Source: Chitinophaga sp. CF418 (GTDB taxonomy: Bacteria; Bacteroidota; Bacteroidia; Chitinophagales; Chitinophagaceae). Taken from it: a stretch of DNA of 64,000 nucleotides. The stretch is taken from the NCBI RefSeq assembly GCF_900142925.1, contig NZ_FRCN01000015.1, positions 124,001 to 188,000 on the forward strand, read 5' to 3'. The notes beneath the pieces were generated by a model that had not been told where the DNA came from, ran no database searches, and saw only the letters and a list, made by a program, of their open reading frames with translations. Positions 1 to 9,067 of this stretch are shown here, piece after piece (positions within the stretch are counted from its first letter, which is position 1; every line of letters begins with the position of its first letter). Both the position numbers and the translations under genes were made by a program.

Positions 1-144
1 GCGCTCGTAGTAATATTCCATTCTTACCGTTTTCTTACTTCTTTTTGACCTCATTCTTACATTAACGGCATTTTCTTATAGCATTTTTACTCTTTTTTTA
101 GATTCCTCTTATCCGGTATTTACCTGTTCCTAACCCCGTGCTGG
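1..144. other. Window edge, no gene seen
   Basis: T-rich sequence upstream of the first gene. I see no convincing reading frame or RNA. It probably holds the upstream promoter region of the UspA-like gene. Confidence 0.4.
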
Positions 145-152
145 TAGTTTTG
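145..152 (+). promoter_or_regulatory. -7 promoter element of the uspA-like gene
   Basis: TAGTTTTG matches the Bacteroidota -7 consensus TAnnTTTG. Transcription would begin near 158, just before the ATG at 170, which supports that start over the in-frame GTG at 152. I see no clear -33 TTTG at the usual spacing. Confidence 0.55.
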
Positions 153-169
153 TGTTAAAAGAATTACCC

Positions 170-649
170 ATGAAGCATGTATTGATTCCAACAGATTTTT
201 CTATCCGGTCTCTTCGCGTAGTGCACGGTGTGGTTGAGCGCTTTGGTGGTGAACCACTTAATATTGTTCTGATGCACGCGGTAGAAATGCCCGGCTCTAT
301 CATGGACCTGATGATGCTGTCCAGAAGGTCATCTTACTACGATCTCATTACAGCCGATTATAAAGATGCCTGTGAGATCATTAAAAATAAATACGCCTCT
401 GTTATTCAATCGCTGAAAACTGAATTCCTGATCGGTAATGGTAAAGGGCTGTTCAGGAATTTCCTGTTATATCATAACATCGATGTGATAGCATGCGCTG
501 CAAAGGACGAATTCCGCAAAGCAGGCGCAAGCAGCTACAACCCCGCAGAATTGATCAGAAAGAGCAAATACCCTGTACATCATATACCACTGGCGCCAAG
601 AAAAGAGAAATACCTGGTATCCGCAATGTCGGAGTTGTTTGAAGTGTAG
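170..649 (+). CDS. Universal stress protein family protein
   Basis: A 159-residue single-domain protein of the UspA fold. It opens with MKHVLIPTDFS, the typical first strand and loop of the family, which fixes the start at the ATG at 170; a GTG 18 bases upstream is also in frame but lies in the likely promoter. The middle has IDVIACAAKDEF, equivalent to the 'D-hydrophobic-hydrophobic' strand before the nucleotide loop. I do not see a clean ATP-binding G-x2-G-x9-G(S/T) motif, so ATP binding is uncertain. UspA proteins are cytoplasmic and rise under stress or growth arrest, but the biochemical role here is unknown. It lies 20 bases before the bestrophin gene on the same strand, so the two may be co-transcribed. 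Confidence 0.75.
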   Translation: MKHVLIPTDFSIRSLRVVHGVVERFGGEPLNIVLMHAVEMPGSIMDLMMLSRRSSYYDLITADYKDACEIIKNKYASVIQSLKTEFLIGNGKGLFRNFLLYHNIDVIACAAKDEFRKAGASSYNPAELIRKSKYPVHHIPLAPRKEKYLVSAMSELFEV

Positions 650-669
650 AACCATAAAACCGTTACAAG

Positions 670-1581
670 ATGTTACTGAAGAAGAATATCCCGTTAAAAT
701 ATGTTTTCGGGAAAATAAAGTATGAGATCCTGCTCGTAGCGGTATATACTTTGGTGATAGTATTACTGCACGACAGGTTTAATCTGAAAGACATGGCCAT
801 TCCCCTGTCTGTGCCTATGATCATGGGTACTGTTATTTCCTTGTTGCTGGCCTTTCGTTCCAATCAGGCGTATGACCGCTGGTGGGAGGCAAGAACGGTA
901 TGGGGAGCTATTGTAAATGATTCGCGTACGTTTTCAAGACAAGTGCTTTCATTCATAGATAGTTCTTATGATGGTGAAGAGATAGGGCATTTCAGAGAAC
1001 GTATAGTACGCCGGCAGATAGCCTGGTGTTATGCCCTCAGCCAGTCCCTGCGTGGGCTGGACGCCCGGGAAGGGCTTGACAGGCATATCCCCAAGAGGGA
1101 GATATCACATGTGTGCCGGTACACCAACGTACCTATGGCATTGCTGGAATTGCACGCACGTGATCTGAACTATGCATTGAAACAGGGATGGATCAATGAA
1201 TACCAGCAGATACAGCTGGATCAGACATTGAGCCGTTTATGTGATGGAATGGGTAAATGCGAGCGTATCAAGAATACGGTCTTTCCGGCTACTTACAGTC
1301 TTTACATCCATTTCGCACTGAACTTTTTCATCCTGTTATTGCCGTTTGCCCTGATAGAGTATTTCGGACTGGTGGAAGTGCCTATGGTAGTTGCGATTGC
1401 GGCTTCTTTCCTGCTGATAGAAAAGATGGCGATCCACCTGCAGGATCCGTTCGACAATAAACCTACGGATACGCCGATGACGGCAATATCGAGGAATATT
1501 GAACGTGATCTGAAGCAGATGTTGAATGATCATCATTTACCTGAAACTATCAACGCAGAACACAAATTCTATGTGATGTAA
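670..1581 (+). CDS. Bestrophin-family ion channel
   Basis: A 303-residue inner-membrane protein of the bacterial bestrophin family (UPF0187). The strongest mark is the second hydrophobic stretch followed by AFRSNQAYDRWWEAR at about residues 63-77, the conserved pore and neck region. Hydrophobic segments lie near residues 20-40, 45-65, 210-232 and 236-256. PFDNKPTDTPM near residue 270 matches the acidic loop that follows the last helix in the family. Bacterial members form pentameric channels that conduct cations or anions, and which ion applies here cannot be read from the sequence. It follows the UspA-like gene closely. Confidence 0.88.
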   Translation: MLLKKNIPLKYVFGKIKYEILLVAVYTLVIVLLHDRFNLKDMAIPLSVPMIMGTVISLLLAFRSNQAYDRWWEARTVWGAIVNDSRTFSRQVLSFIDSSYDGEEIGHFRERIVRRQIAWCYALSQSLRGLDAREGLDRHIPKREISHVCRYTNVPMALLELHARDLNYALKQGWINEYQQIQLDQTLSRLCDGMGKCERIKNTVFPATYSLYIHFALNFFILLLPFALIEYFGLVEVPMVVAIAASFLLIEKMAIHLQDPFDNKPTDTPMTAISRNIERDLKQMLNDHHLPETINAEHKFYVM

Positions 1582-1738
1582 TAACTGTTTTAAAGCCTAC
1601 ACTTACTTTACTCTGTTGGAGAAGGGATAACGTTCCGGTGCATACGAACAATAGCTCAATCAAGGATTACAGAAGGATTACTACAGCGCCGGACGTCATT
1701 CCAACATGGATATAGAGTGTTATATGGAGGAAACAAGT

Positions 1739-1760
1739 AAGGGAGCTTTCGCTCCCTTTT
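1739..1760. terminator. Terminator between bestrophin and ruvB
   Basis: GGGAGC-TTTC-GCTCCC with an AA/TT extension and a T run on the plus side. It sits 19 bases past the ruvB stop and about 158 bases past the bestrophin stop, so it can serve both convergent genes. Confidence 0.7.
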
Positions 1761-1778
1761 ATTTTTCATACAGTATGA

Positions 1779-2804
1779 TCAGAATAACATGCCGCTACCG
1801 CCACTCCTGGGTGCTTTGCCCAGATGTATATAGGCTTTCTCTGTAACTTCCCTGCCACGTGGCGTACGTTTGATAAAACCTTCCTGTATCAGGAATGGCT
1901 CATACACTTCTTCCAGGGTGCCGGCTTCTTCTCCTACAGCAGTAGCAATGGTGGTAATACCTACCGGACCGCCTTTGAAATTCTCAATGATCACCTGGAG
2001 AATGCGGTTGTCCATTTCATCCAGGCCGTATTCATCCACATTCAATGCTTTCAGGCTGAATTGTGCTATTTCAAGGTCGATAACGCCATTGCCTACCACC
2101 TGCGCAAAATCGCGTACACGTCTGAGCAAGCCATTGGCAATACGCGGAGTACCCCTTGAGCGACGGGCTATTTCCATCGCCGCATCTGAAGTGATCTTTG
2201 TCTGTAATAATCCCGCTGCCCGCCAGATGATCTTTTGCAGGGTAGTGGCGTTATAATATTCCAGTCTCGATTTGATACCAAAACGGGAGAGGAGTGGCGC
2301 AGTCAATAACCCTGAACGGGTGGTGGCACCTATCAGTGTAAAAGGATGTAGCGTGATCTGTATGGAGCGTGCACTGGGGCCGGTATCGATCATTATATCG
2401 ATACGGTAATCTTCCATGGCTGAGTACAGGTACTCTTCCACCACAGTACTGAGGCGGTGGATCTCATCGATGAAGAGCACGTCCTTATCTTCCAGGTTGG
2501 TGAGCAGGCCTGCCAGATCGCCGGGTTTTTCTATCACCGGTCCGGAAGTTTCCCTGATGTTCACCCCCATCTCATTGGCCACAATGCGGGAAAGAGTTGT
2601 TTTCCCCAACCCGGGAGGGCCATGGAACAGAATATGGTCCAATGCTTCCCCTCTCATTTTGGCGGCCTTGATAAATATTTTCAGGTTCTCAATGATCTGG
2701 TCCTGCCCGGAGAAATCTACGATCTCCCGGGGCCGGATGCTATTCTCAAACTCCTTTTCTGCCGCGCTCTGGCGGTTTTCTTCTGGTCTTAGCGGATTAG
2801 ACAT
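1779..2804 (-). CDS. ruvB: Holliday junction branch migration helicase RuvB
   Basis: RuvB is the hexameric AAA+ motor that drives branch migration of Holliday junctions with RuvA. The 341-residue protein starts at MSNPLRPEENRQ; the frame stays open upstream but that extension is not family-like, and a promoter -7 element lies just 18 bases before this ATG. Visible motifs: RPREIVDFSGQDQIIENL, Walker A HGPPGLGKTTL (about residue 60), Walker B FIDEIHRL, sensor motif GATTRSGLLTAPL, and the C-terminal winged-helix end EEVYEPFLIQEGFIKRTPRG. Length is normal for the family. No ruvA or ruvC is adjacent. Divergent from the M28 peptidase gene. Confidence 0.97.
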   Translation of the reverse strand: MSNPLRPEENRQSAAEKEFENSIRPREIVDFSGQDQIIENLKIFIKAAKMRGEALDHILFHGPPGLGKTTLSRIVANEMGVNIRETSGPVIEKPGDLAGLLTNLEDKDVLFIDEIHRLSTVVEEYLYSAMEDYRIDIMIDTGPSARSIQITLHPFTLIGATTRSGLLTAPLLSRFGIKSRLEYYNATTLQKIIWRAAGLLQTKITSDAAMEIARRSRGTPRIANGLLRRVRDFAQVVGNGVIDLEIAQFSLKALNVDEYGLDEMDNRILQVIIENFKGGPVGITTIATAVGEEAGTLEEVYEPFLIQEGFIKRTPRGREVTEKAYIHLGKAPRSGGSGMLF

Positions 2805-2821
2805 ATCGGGGCGAAAGTTAC

Positions 2822-2829
2822 CAAAAATA
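2822..2829 (-). promoter_or_regulatory. -7 promoter element of ruvB
   Basis: On the minus strand this reads TATTTTTG, a match to TAnnTTTG, 18 bases upstream of the ruvB ATG. No -33 TTTG is evident at the usual spacing. Confidence 0.5.
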
Positions 2830-2905
2830 TAGCTGTTGCAAGACGCTGGTAATACATTGTGTGGTATATTTATGCAGCACCGCAAAATTTAACCCGGATA
2901 GCAAT

Positions 2906-4207
2906 ATGAGAAAGTATTATACTCTACTACCTGCCCTATGCCTGATCACCCTCATGACCCAGGGGCAGCAGATCAAAAAATCAGAAGTAAAACGCATATT
3001 ATCCACACTAGCTGCAGATGACATGCAGGGACGTGAAACCTTCAAACCTGGTGCGGAAAAGGCCGCTGCATTCCTCGAAAAGGAATTCGCAGCTGCAGGA
3101 CTGCAGCCGCTGGAAGGAGATAACGACTTCAGGCAATCATTTTTTCAATATGATACCCAACCGGTAAAACAGAAGGTGGTACTGAATGGAAAGGCTGCCC
3201 GGGCTGGGGTAGTGTTTGTAACCGGCGTGGAAAGTAATATCAGCTGGACACAGGACACTAAAGTGGAAATAGCCCATATCAACGCGGGCGATAATTTCGG
3301 TAACAAGGTACGGGAGCTGAAACGAGCTTCACATAATACCCTTGTATGGGTAGACAGTACGCAGATTGAAAAATTTAATCAGTATACCGGCGAAATACAG
3401 CTACATGGCACCAGTAAACAGGACAGTACTGCTACTGTTGTATTTATTTTAAAACAGCAGGCATCTGACGATGCTGGTACATGGTCAGTTCAGGTTTCAC
3501 AACAAGTTACCCGTCTGCCCCTTTGTAATGTAGCTGGTATGATCGCCGGCAGCGGTAAACCGGATGAATATGTGATCTTTTCCGGTCACTACGATCATAT
3601 CGGGATCCTGACACCGGTAGAACAGGACAGCATTGCCAATGGTGCTGACGACGATGCAAGTGGGGTTACCGCAGTATTGATGCTGGCGAAATATTTTAAA
3701 AAGCATCCTCCGGTACGTAGTATCCTGTTCGTGGCATTTACAGGGGAAGAGATCGGCGGTTATGGCTCCCGTTATTTCTCCCGCCAGCTGGACCCTGAAA
3801 AGATCGTGGCGATGTTTAACATAGAAATGATCGGTAAGGAGTCTAAATTCGGTAAGAATAGTGCCTTTATCACCGGTTATGAGCGTTCTGACTTCGGGCA
3901 GATATTAGGTCGCAACCTGGAGTCTTCCGTGTTCCATTTCTACCCTGATCCTTATCCTGAGCAGCAGCTTTTTTATCGTTCTGACAACGCTACCCTGGCA
4001 AGACTGGGAGTGCCGGCACATACAATCTCTACAACACAAATCGACAAAGACACGCTGTACCACAGTGTGAAAGATGAGATAGAAAGCATGGATTTTGACA
4101 ATATCACCAGCATTATCCAGGCGATAGCGACCAGCGCCACTTCCATTGTGGATGGCAAGGATACGCCTACCCGCATAGACAAAGCAGCTGTCAGCAGCCG
4201 TAGATAG
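2906..4207 (+). CDS. M28 family metallopeptidase, secreted
   Basis: A 433-residue predicted extracytoplasmic zinc aminopeptidase. The start at 2906 gives MRKYYTLLPALCLITLMTQG followed by QQ, a classic signal peptide; a longer in-frame start at 2861 would bury this signal. The catalytic domain carries the M28 ligands in order: SGHYDHIGI (His, about 226), ADDDASGV (bridging Asp, about 247), FTGEEIGG (Glu pair, about 281), FNIEMIGKE, and LYHSVKDE (last His, about 385). An insert of about 110 residues sits between the N-terminal helical part and the catalytic domain, where many M28 enzymes have a PA-type lid. The substrate is probably peptides in the periplasm. Its stop is 2 bases from that of the convergent M23 gene. 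Confidence 0.9.
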   Translation: MRKYYTLLPALCLITLMTQGQQIKKSEVKRILSTLAADDMQGRETFKPGAEKAAAFLEKEFAAAGLQPLEGDNDFRQSFFQYDTQPVKQKVVLNGKAARAGVVFVTGVESNISWTQDTKVEIAHINAGDNFGNKVRELKRASHNTLVWVDSTQIEKFNQYTGEIQLHGTSKQDSTATVVFILKQQASDDAGTWSVQVSQQVTRLPLCNVAGMIAGSGKPDEYVIFSGHYDHIGILTPVEQDSIANGADDDASGVTAVLMLAKYFKKHPPVRSILFVAFTGEEIGGYGSRYFSRQLDPEKIVAMFNIEMIGKESKFGKNSAFITGYERSDFGQILGRNLESSVFHFYPDPYPEQQLFYRSDNATLARLGVPAHTISTTQIDKDTLYHSVKDEIESMDFDNITSIIQAIATSATSIVDGKDTPTRIDKAAVSSRR

Positions 4208-4209
4208 CC

Positions 4210-4884
4210 TTAAGGTATCATCTGGAGGATAATGTTCGGATCGGGGCAGTTGGCCAGGTATTTTTCCTTTTCACTGTAGCGGCATACGCCGGGATAATCT
4301 CCGTTGTTGCCTTCCATATCAGTGATGATCTGGAAATGCAGGTGAGGGGGCCAATGGCCATTCTCCGGGATATCCCCGAAATGGGCTATCTGCTGACCGG
4401 CTACGATCCGCATGTTCTCATGTAAGCCTTCGAGGTCACGCAGGGAAAGATGGCCATACAGGGTATGAAAAACATATCCCTCCAGTTGATGACGAAGAAT
4501 GATAGTAGCGCCGTAATCGCCATGTATATCATTGAACCGGAAACTATGGACGGTGCCGTCCAATGGGGCAAATACCGGCGTACCGGGCGCTCCCCATATA
4601 TCAATACCCAGATGCAGACGGCGGGGTTCATCAGCAGTAGAGAAATGCTCGCTGCGGGCATAGATGGTCCGGTGTTCCGCATAGCCTCCTATGCCGAAAA
4701 TGCACTGATGATCGGTCAGTAGCTGGTTCACATAATCTGTGAACTTTTGGGTGTCATCCAGTATTTCCGCAGTGAGGGTCGTATTTCTGTCAGTGAAGTC
4801 CATGCCCAGCAGGCTGTCGTTTTCCGGATCAAATAATACGACTGGCTGAAAGGGCTGATAACGCTCGAGGATCTTTTCTAACAT
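4210..4884 (-). CDS. M23 family peptidase (LytM-like)
   Basis: A 224-residue protein with a C-terminal M23 zinc peptidase fold. HLGIDIWGAPGTPVFAP supplies the H-x3-D ligands and PHLHFQI the H-x-H motif; YGHLS lies between. Known M23 enzymes cut peptide cross-links in peptidoglycan. I see no signal peptide or membrane segment at MLEKILERYQPFQP, so export is unclear and it may be cytoplasmic or use another route. A promoter -7 element lies 20 bases upstream, immediately beside the leuS terminator, so this gene is likely transcribed on its own. Confidence 0.85.
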   Translation of the reverse strand: MLEKILERYQPFQPVVLFDPENDSLLGMDFTDRNTTLTAEILDDTQKFTDYVNQLLTDHQCIFGIGGYAEHRTIYARSEHFSTADEPRRLHLGIDIWGAPGTPVFAPLDGTVHSFRFNDIHGDYGATIILRHQLEGYVFHTLYGHLSLRDLEGLHENMRIVAGQQIAHFGDIPENGHWPPHLHFQIITDMEGNNGDYPGVCRYSEKEKYLANCPDPNIILQMIP

Positions 4885-4903
4885 GCTGATGGGTTGAGAG
4901 CGT

Positions 4904-4911
4904 CAAATATA
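4904..4911 (-). promoter_or_regulatory. -7 promoter element of the M23 gene
   Basis: Minus-strand TATATTTG, a match to TAnnTTTG, 20 bases before the M23 ATG and abutting the leuS terminator palindrome. Confidence 0.5.
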
Positions 4912-4951
4912 AAAAGAAAAGGCCACGGTACGTACCGTGGCCTTTTCTTTT
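4912..4951 (-). terminator. leuS terminator, 40-base perfect palindrome
   Basis: A loopless perfect palindrome: core GGCCACGGTAC-GTACCGTGGCC (4921-4942) flanked by AAAAGAAAA and TTTTCTTTT. It begins 9 bases after the leuS stop. A T run follows the stem on either strand. Confidence 0.85.
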
Positions 4952-4960
4952 CTATCTTCA

Positions 4961-7732
4961 TCAGCCGGTGACTATGTTGATCATCCTGCCTTTTACAATC
5001 ACTACTTTCTTTACAGGTTTGCCGTCAATCCATTTCTGAATGGCCTCGTTGACCAGCACCTCTTTCTCAATGGATTCATTGTCTGCATCGAGCGGGAAGC
5101 TCAGTTCAGTACGTGTTTTACCATTGACAGCTATCGGGTAGGTGAAGGCGCTCTCCTTAATGTATTTTTCTTCAAATACAGGATAAGCAGCATCCAGGAT
5201 GCTGGTAGGATTGCCCAGCTGGTGCCACAGTTCCTGGGCAATATGCGGTGCATATGGCGTCAGTAATATTAATACCGGTTCCAGTACACTGCGCTTATTG
5301 CACTTCAGACTGCTCAGTTCATTTACACAGATCATGAACTGGCTGACTGCTGTATTGTAAGAGAAGTTTTCTGTGTCAGCATCTATCTTCTGAATGGTCT
5401 TGTGAAGGATCTTCAGCTCTTCAGGCGTAGCTGCAGTATCTGTCACAATGATGCCCTTCTGTTCGTCGGCAAACAGGCGCCACAGCTTTTTCAGAAAGCG
5501 GTGTACTCCTTCAATACCTTTGGTATCCCATGGTTTAGACTGTTCCACAGGTCCGAGGAACATTTCATACATGCGGAAAGTATCAGCACCGAACTTCTCC
5601 ACTACATCATCCGGGTTCACGGTGTTGTATTTTCCTTTACTCATTTTTTCGAGCATAACACCGCAGATATATTTTCCGTCTTCCAATATGAATTCCGCAT
5701 CTTTATTGGCAGGTCTCCAGTTCCTGAAAGCAACTATATCCAGTTCCAGACCATCTACGATGTTTACATCGGTATGTAATTCGTCAGTTTCGTACTTATC
5801 CTTCAAGCCATGGGAAACATAAGTATTAGTACCGCGAACACGATAAACCATGCGGGAACTTCCTCCGATCATACCCTGGTTGATCAGTTTCTTATATGGC
5901 TCCTGGAAGCTGATATACCCCAGGTCAAACAGTGCTTTTGTCCACATGCGTGAGTACAGCAGGTGACCCACTGCATGTTCTGTACCTCCTACATAAACAT
6001 CAACCTGGTTCCAGTAATCTGTTGCTGCACGGTCTGCAAATACTCCTGTGTTCTGAGGATCAGTATAACGCAGGAAGTACCAGCTGCTTCCGGCATAACC
6101 GGGCATGGTATTGGTTTCGCGTCTGGTATCAGCATCAATATTTACCCAATCGGTAATGTTGGCCAGCGGGCCTTCACCTTCTTCCCCGGGTTTATAGTTC
6201 TCCACATGTGGCAGGGTAACCGGGAGGTCTTTCTCTTCAAGTGCATAAGGAACACCGTTCTTATATACGATCGGGAATGGCTCACCCCAGTAACGCTGGC
6301 GGCTGAAGCCAGAATCCCTCATCTTATAATTGATCTGTCGTTTGCCAATGCCCAGTGCTTCTATTTTGTCAGCTACCACATCCATGGCGGCGCGCATAGT
6401 CATGCCGTCCAGGAAGTCACTGTGTTGCAGAATGGCATCCTTGGTAGGATTAGCCTCTTCTCCGTTGAAAGCATCTCCGATAATGTTGGTGATCGGGATA
6501 TTGAAATGTCTGGCAAAAGAATAGTCACGCTGGTCGCCGCAAGGCACCGCCATGATGGCGCCGGTACCATATCCGGCCAGTACATACTCAGAGATCCATA
6601 CCGGGATACGGCGTCCATTGAACGGATTGAGCACATATGCACCGGTAAAGCAACCGGTGATCTGTTTTACTTCCGCCATGCGTTCACGTTCGGAACGGCT
6701 CTGTACATAGTCCAGGTACTTTTCAATTTCTGCTTTCTGATCTGCCGTAGTGATGCGGCTTACCAGGTCGTGTTCAGGCGCCAGTACCATAAAATCCACA
6801 CCGAAGATGGTATCAGGACGGGTAGTATATACAGTCACGGAGCTGTCTGTAATGCCATCAAATGCAAAAGTGACCTCAGCACCCTGGCTCTTTCCGATCC
6901 AGTTGCGCTGCATTTCTTTCATGGCATCACTGTACTCGACGGTTTCCAGTCCTTCCAGCAGGCGGTTGGCGTACTCCGTAATACGGAGGAACCATTGCCT
7001 CATTTTCTTTTTGATAACAGGGTAGCCGCCTCGCTCACTTACACCGTTCACCACTTCGTCATTGGCCAGTACGGTTCCCAGGGCAGGGCACCAGTTCACT
7101 TCCGCAAAGGCCAGGAAGGCCAGACGGTAGTGCATAAGTATCTCGCGTTGGCGTATTTCGCCGAATTGCTTCCATTCGTCTGCTGTAAAGCTGATATTAC
7201 GATCGCCGGGACATTCATAGGCCTTATTACCTGCCTTTTCAAAAGCAGCGATCAGTGTTTCGATGCGTTCTGCTTTTTGCAGGGAACGGTTGAACCAGCT
7301 GTCGAACAGCTGCAGGAAGATCCATTGTGTCCACTTGTAATAGCCAGGATCGCTGGTCTTTATTTCGCGATCCCAGTCAAAACTGAATCCTATATTGTCC
7401 AGCTGCCTGCGGAAGGCCGCCAGGTTGTTAGCTGTAGTAACTGCGGGGTGCTGACCGGTTTCCAGGGCATACTGCTCTGCCGGAAGGCCAAAGGCATCCC
7501 AGCCCATCGGATGAAGCACGTTAAAGCCTTTCAGTCTTTTATAACGGGCATAAATATCGGATGAAATATACCCCAGTGGATGCCCCACATGGAGTCCCGC
7601 CCCTGATGGGTAGGGAAACATATCCAGTACATAACATTTGGGTTTGGGGCTGTTGTTGCTAACCTGGTAAGCCTTTGTGTTTACCCAGTGTGCCTGCCAC
7701 TTTTTCTCAATCGCCCTGAAATTGTATTCCAT
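4961..7732 (-). CDS. leuS: Leucyl-tRNA synthetase
   Basis: Class I aminoacyl-tRNA synthetase that charges tRNA-Leu in the cytoplasm. At 923 residues it is the usual length for Bacteroidota LeuS. The N-terminus has FPYPSGAGLHVGHPLGY, with the HIGH motif as HVGH (48-51). The CP1 editing domain holds YTTRPDTIFGV and GYGTGAIMAVPCGDQRD, the threonine-rich and Asp editing motifs. QRYWGEPFPIVY and SSWYFLRYTDP lead to the second signature, which reads EKMSKGKYNTVNPDD near residue 692; the family norm is KMSKS, so the second Ser is Gly here. The C-terminal anticodon-binding part and the YPIAVNGKTR module are present. It has its own promoter and terminator. Confidence 0.97.
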   Translation of the reverse strand: MEYNFRAIEKKWQAHWVNTKAYQVSNNSPKPKCYVLDMFPYPSGAGLHVGHPLGYISSDIYARYKRLKGFNVLHPMGWDAFGLPAEQYALETGQHPAVTTANNLAAFRRQLDNIGFSFDWDREIKTSDPGYYKWTQWIFLQLFDSWFNRSLQKAERIETLIAAFEKAGNKAYECPGDRNISFTADEWKQFGEIRQREILMHYRLAFLAFAEVNWCPALGTVLANDEVVNGVSERGGYPVIKKKMRQWFLRITEYANRLLEGLETVEYSDAMKEMQRNWIGKSQGAEVTFAFDGITDSSVTVYTTRPDTIFGVDFMVLAPEHDLVSRITTADQKAEIEKYLDYVQSRSERERMAEVKQITGCFTGAYVLNPFNGRRIPVWISEYVLAGYGTGAIMAVPCGDQRDYSFARHFNIPITNIIGDAFNGEEANPTKDAILQHSDFLDGMTMRAAMDVVADKIEALGIGKRQINYKMRDSGFSRQRYWGEPFPIVYKNGVPYALEEKDLPVTLPHVENYKPGEEGEGPLANITDWVNIDADTRRETNTMPGYAGSSWYFLRYTDPQNTGVFADRAATDYWNQVDVYVGGTEHAVGHLLYSRMWTKALFDLGYISFQEPYKKLINQGMIGGSSRMVYRVRGTNTYVSHGLKDKYETDELHTDVNIVDGLELDIVAFRNWRPANKDAEFILEDGKYICGVMLEKMSKGKYNTVNPDDVVEKFGADTFRMYEMFLGPVEQSKPWDTKGIEGVHRFLKKLWRLFADEQKGIIVTDTAATPEELKILHKTIQKIDADTENFSYNTAVSQFMICVNELSSLKCNKRSVLEPVLILLTPYAPHIAQELWHQLGNPTSILDAAYPVFEEKYIKESAFTYPIAVNGKTRTELSFPLDADNESIEKEVLVNEAIQKWIDGKPVKKVVIVKGRMINIVTG

Positions 7733-7816
7733 ATAATAATTAAATAATCTGTCTTATCTGAACATGGGCTTTGTTTAGCGCCCACGCGCTGAGCTTAAAA
7801 TAACGTTAAAGGACGA

Positions 7817-7824
7817 CAAAAGTA
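7817..7824 (-). promoter_or_regulatory. -7 promoter element of leuS
   Basis: Minus-strand TACTTTTG matches TAnnTTTG about 85 bases upstream of the leuS ATG, which leaves a 5' leader of roughly 80 bases. No clear -33 element. Confidence 0.5.
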
Positions 7825-7871
7825 AACATAACTGCTAATTTTTATTATTTTCGCCATTAAACGGTAGATTA

Positions 7872-8747
7872 ATGGCGCAGCAACCCGGCAAATCATCATC
7901 AAAAAAATCCAAACCTTCCTATCTCTACTCTATTATTGGAGTGGCCTTAGTGCTTTTTCTGCTGGGAACACTCGGCCTGATTGTTATACATGCCAATAAA
8001 CTTAGCGAATTTTTCAAGGAAAGTATTGAGATCCAGGTGATTCTGAGGGACAATGTGAAGGAAGAACAGGCTATCGCCCTGCGTGATTCCATCGCTTCCC
8101 GTCCTTATGTGAAGTCTATCGAATACGTATCCAAGGATATGGCCGCCGAGCGCTTTAAAAAGGAATTTGGAGAGGATTTTATCAACCTCCTGCAATATAA
8201 CCCCTTGTATGCCAGCATCAACATCAAGGGGAATGCGCGTTATGTGAATCCTGACAGCCTGAAAGTGATCGAGGCTAATCTGACCCAACAGAACATTGTC
8301 AGGGAGATTTCCTATCAAAGAGGGCTGGTAAGCAAACTGAATGAGAATGTACGGAAGATAGGCCTCGTGATACTCGGTATCTGTATATTGCTCTCATTGG
8401 TAGTGATAGTACTTATCGACAATACGATCCGTCTGGCGATGTTCAGCAACCGTTTTCTGATCAAGACCATGCAGATGGTAGGCGCTACCCGCTGGTTCAT
8501 TGCCAAGCCATTTGACCTGCGCAGCATCATTAACGGGGCCCTGAGCGCATTTCTCGCCATTGGCGGTGTGATAGGCATTGTGTATGGTGCAGACCAGTTG
8601 TTGCCCGAACTGGCAGGCATGAGGGACTATTTCATGATGGCGATACTGTTTATCGGCATGACCGTCATCGGGATCTGTATTTCACTGGTAAGTACACATC
8701 GTTCAGTAATGAAATATCTACGTCTGAAACTGGACGATCTATATTAA
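7872..8747 (+). CDS. ftsX: Cell division protein FtsX
   Basis: Permease-like partner of FtsE; the FtsEX complex couples division to periplasmic peptidoglycan hydrolases. The 291-residue protein has a basic cytoplasmic N-terminus, one transmembrane helix at about residues 20-42, a periplasmic domain with IEIQVILRDNVKEEQA and PYVKSIEYVSK, then three C-terminal helices near 165-190, 215-240 and 255-280. FLIKTMQMVGATRWFIAKPF is the conserved cytoplasmic loop before the third helix. There is no ftsE beside it, as is common in Bacteroidota. A weak -7-like element (TATTTTCG, 7846-7853) lies upstream. It is followed after 25 bases by the DUF3098 gene and then uppP. Confidence 0.93.
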   Translation: MAQQPGKSSSKKSKPSYLYSIIGVALVLFLLGTLGLIVIHANKLSEFFKESIEIQVILRDNVKEEQAIALRDSIASRPYVKSIEYVSKDMAAERFKKEFGEDFINLLQYNPLYASINIKGNARYVNPDSLKVIEANLTQQNIVREISYQRGLVSKLNENVRKIGLVILGICILLSLVVIVLIDNTIRLAMFSNRFLIKTMQMVGATRWFIAKPFDLRSIINGALSAFLAIGGVIGIVYGADQLLPELAGMRDYFMMAILFIGMTVIGICISLVSTHRSVMKYLRLKLDDLY

Positions 8748-8772
8748 TCTGATAATTTCACCATACGATACT

Positions 8773-9039
8773 ATGAGTAAAACATCCAAGCATATCACCG
8801 TTGAAAAAGCAGGCGTAGAAGAACGTGCTGTTTTTGCAAAAGAGAATTACAAATTCATGATCGCCGGACTGGCTATCGTTGTTGTAGGCTTCCTGTTGAT
8901 GATGGGAGGTAACAGTGATGATCCTAATTCATTCAAACCTGAAGAAGTATATAGCTTCCGCCGTATCACCCTGGCGCCGATTGTTATTGTGCTGGGACTG
9001 ATCGTAGAGATTTATGCTATCATGCGTAAGCCTAAATAA
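8773..9039 (+). CDS. DUF3098 family small membrane protein
   Basis: An 88-residue protein with two transmembrane helices, KFMIAGLAIVVVGFLLMMGG (about 27-46) and a second near 66-83. Between them lies a conserved polar stretch, DDPNSFKPEEVYSFRRITLAP, which I recognise from the Bacteroidota family DUF3098. Function is unknown. In this phylum it typically sits between ftsX and uppP, as here, which hints at a role in envelope growth, but that is inference from context only. Confidence 0.8.
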   Translation: MSKTSKHITVEKAGVEERAVFAKENYKFMIAGLAIVVVGFLLMMGGNSDDPNSFKPEEVYSFRRITLAPIVIVLGLIVEIYAIMRKPK

Positions 9040-9067
9040 GGGCGGATACAAAATATTGAATGTTCAC

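Noticed and set aside
5963..7564. Long open reading frame of 533 codons on the plus strand opposite leuS
   Set aside because: It is antisense to leuS over its whole length, lacks recognisable domains and has odd composition, so it is a shadow frame.
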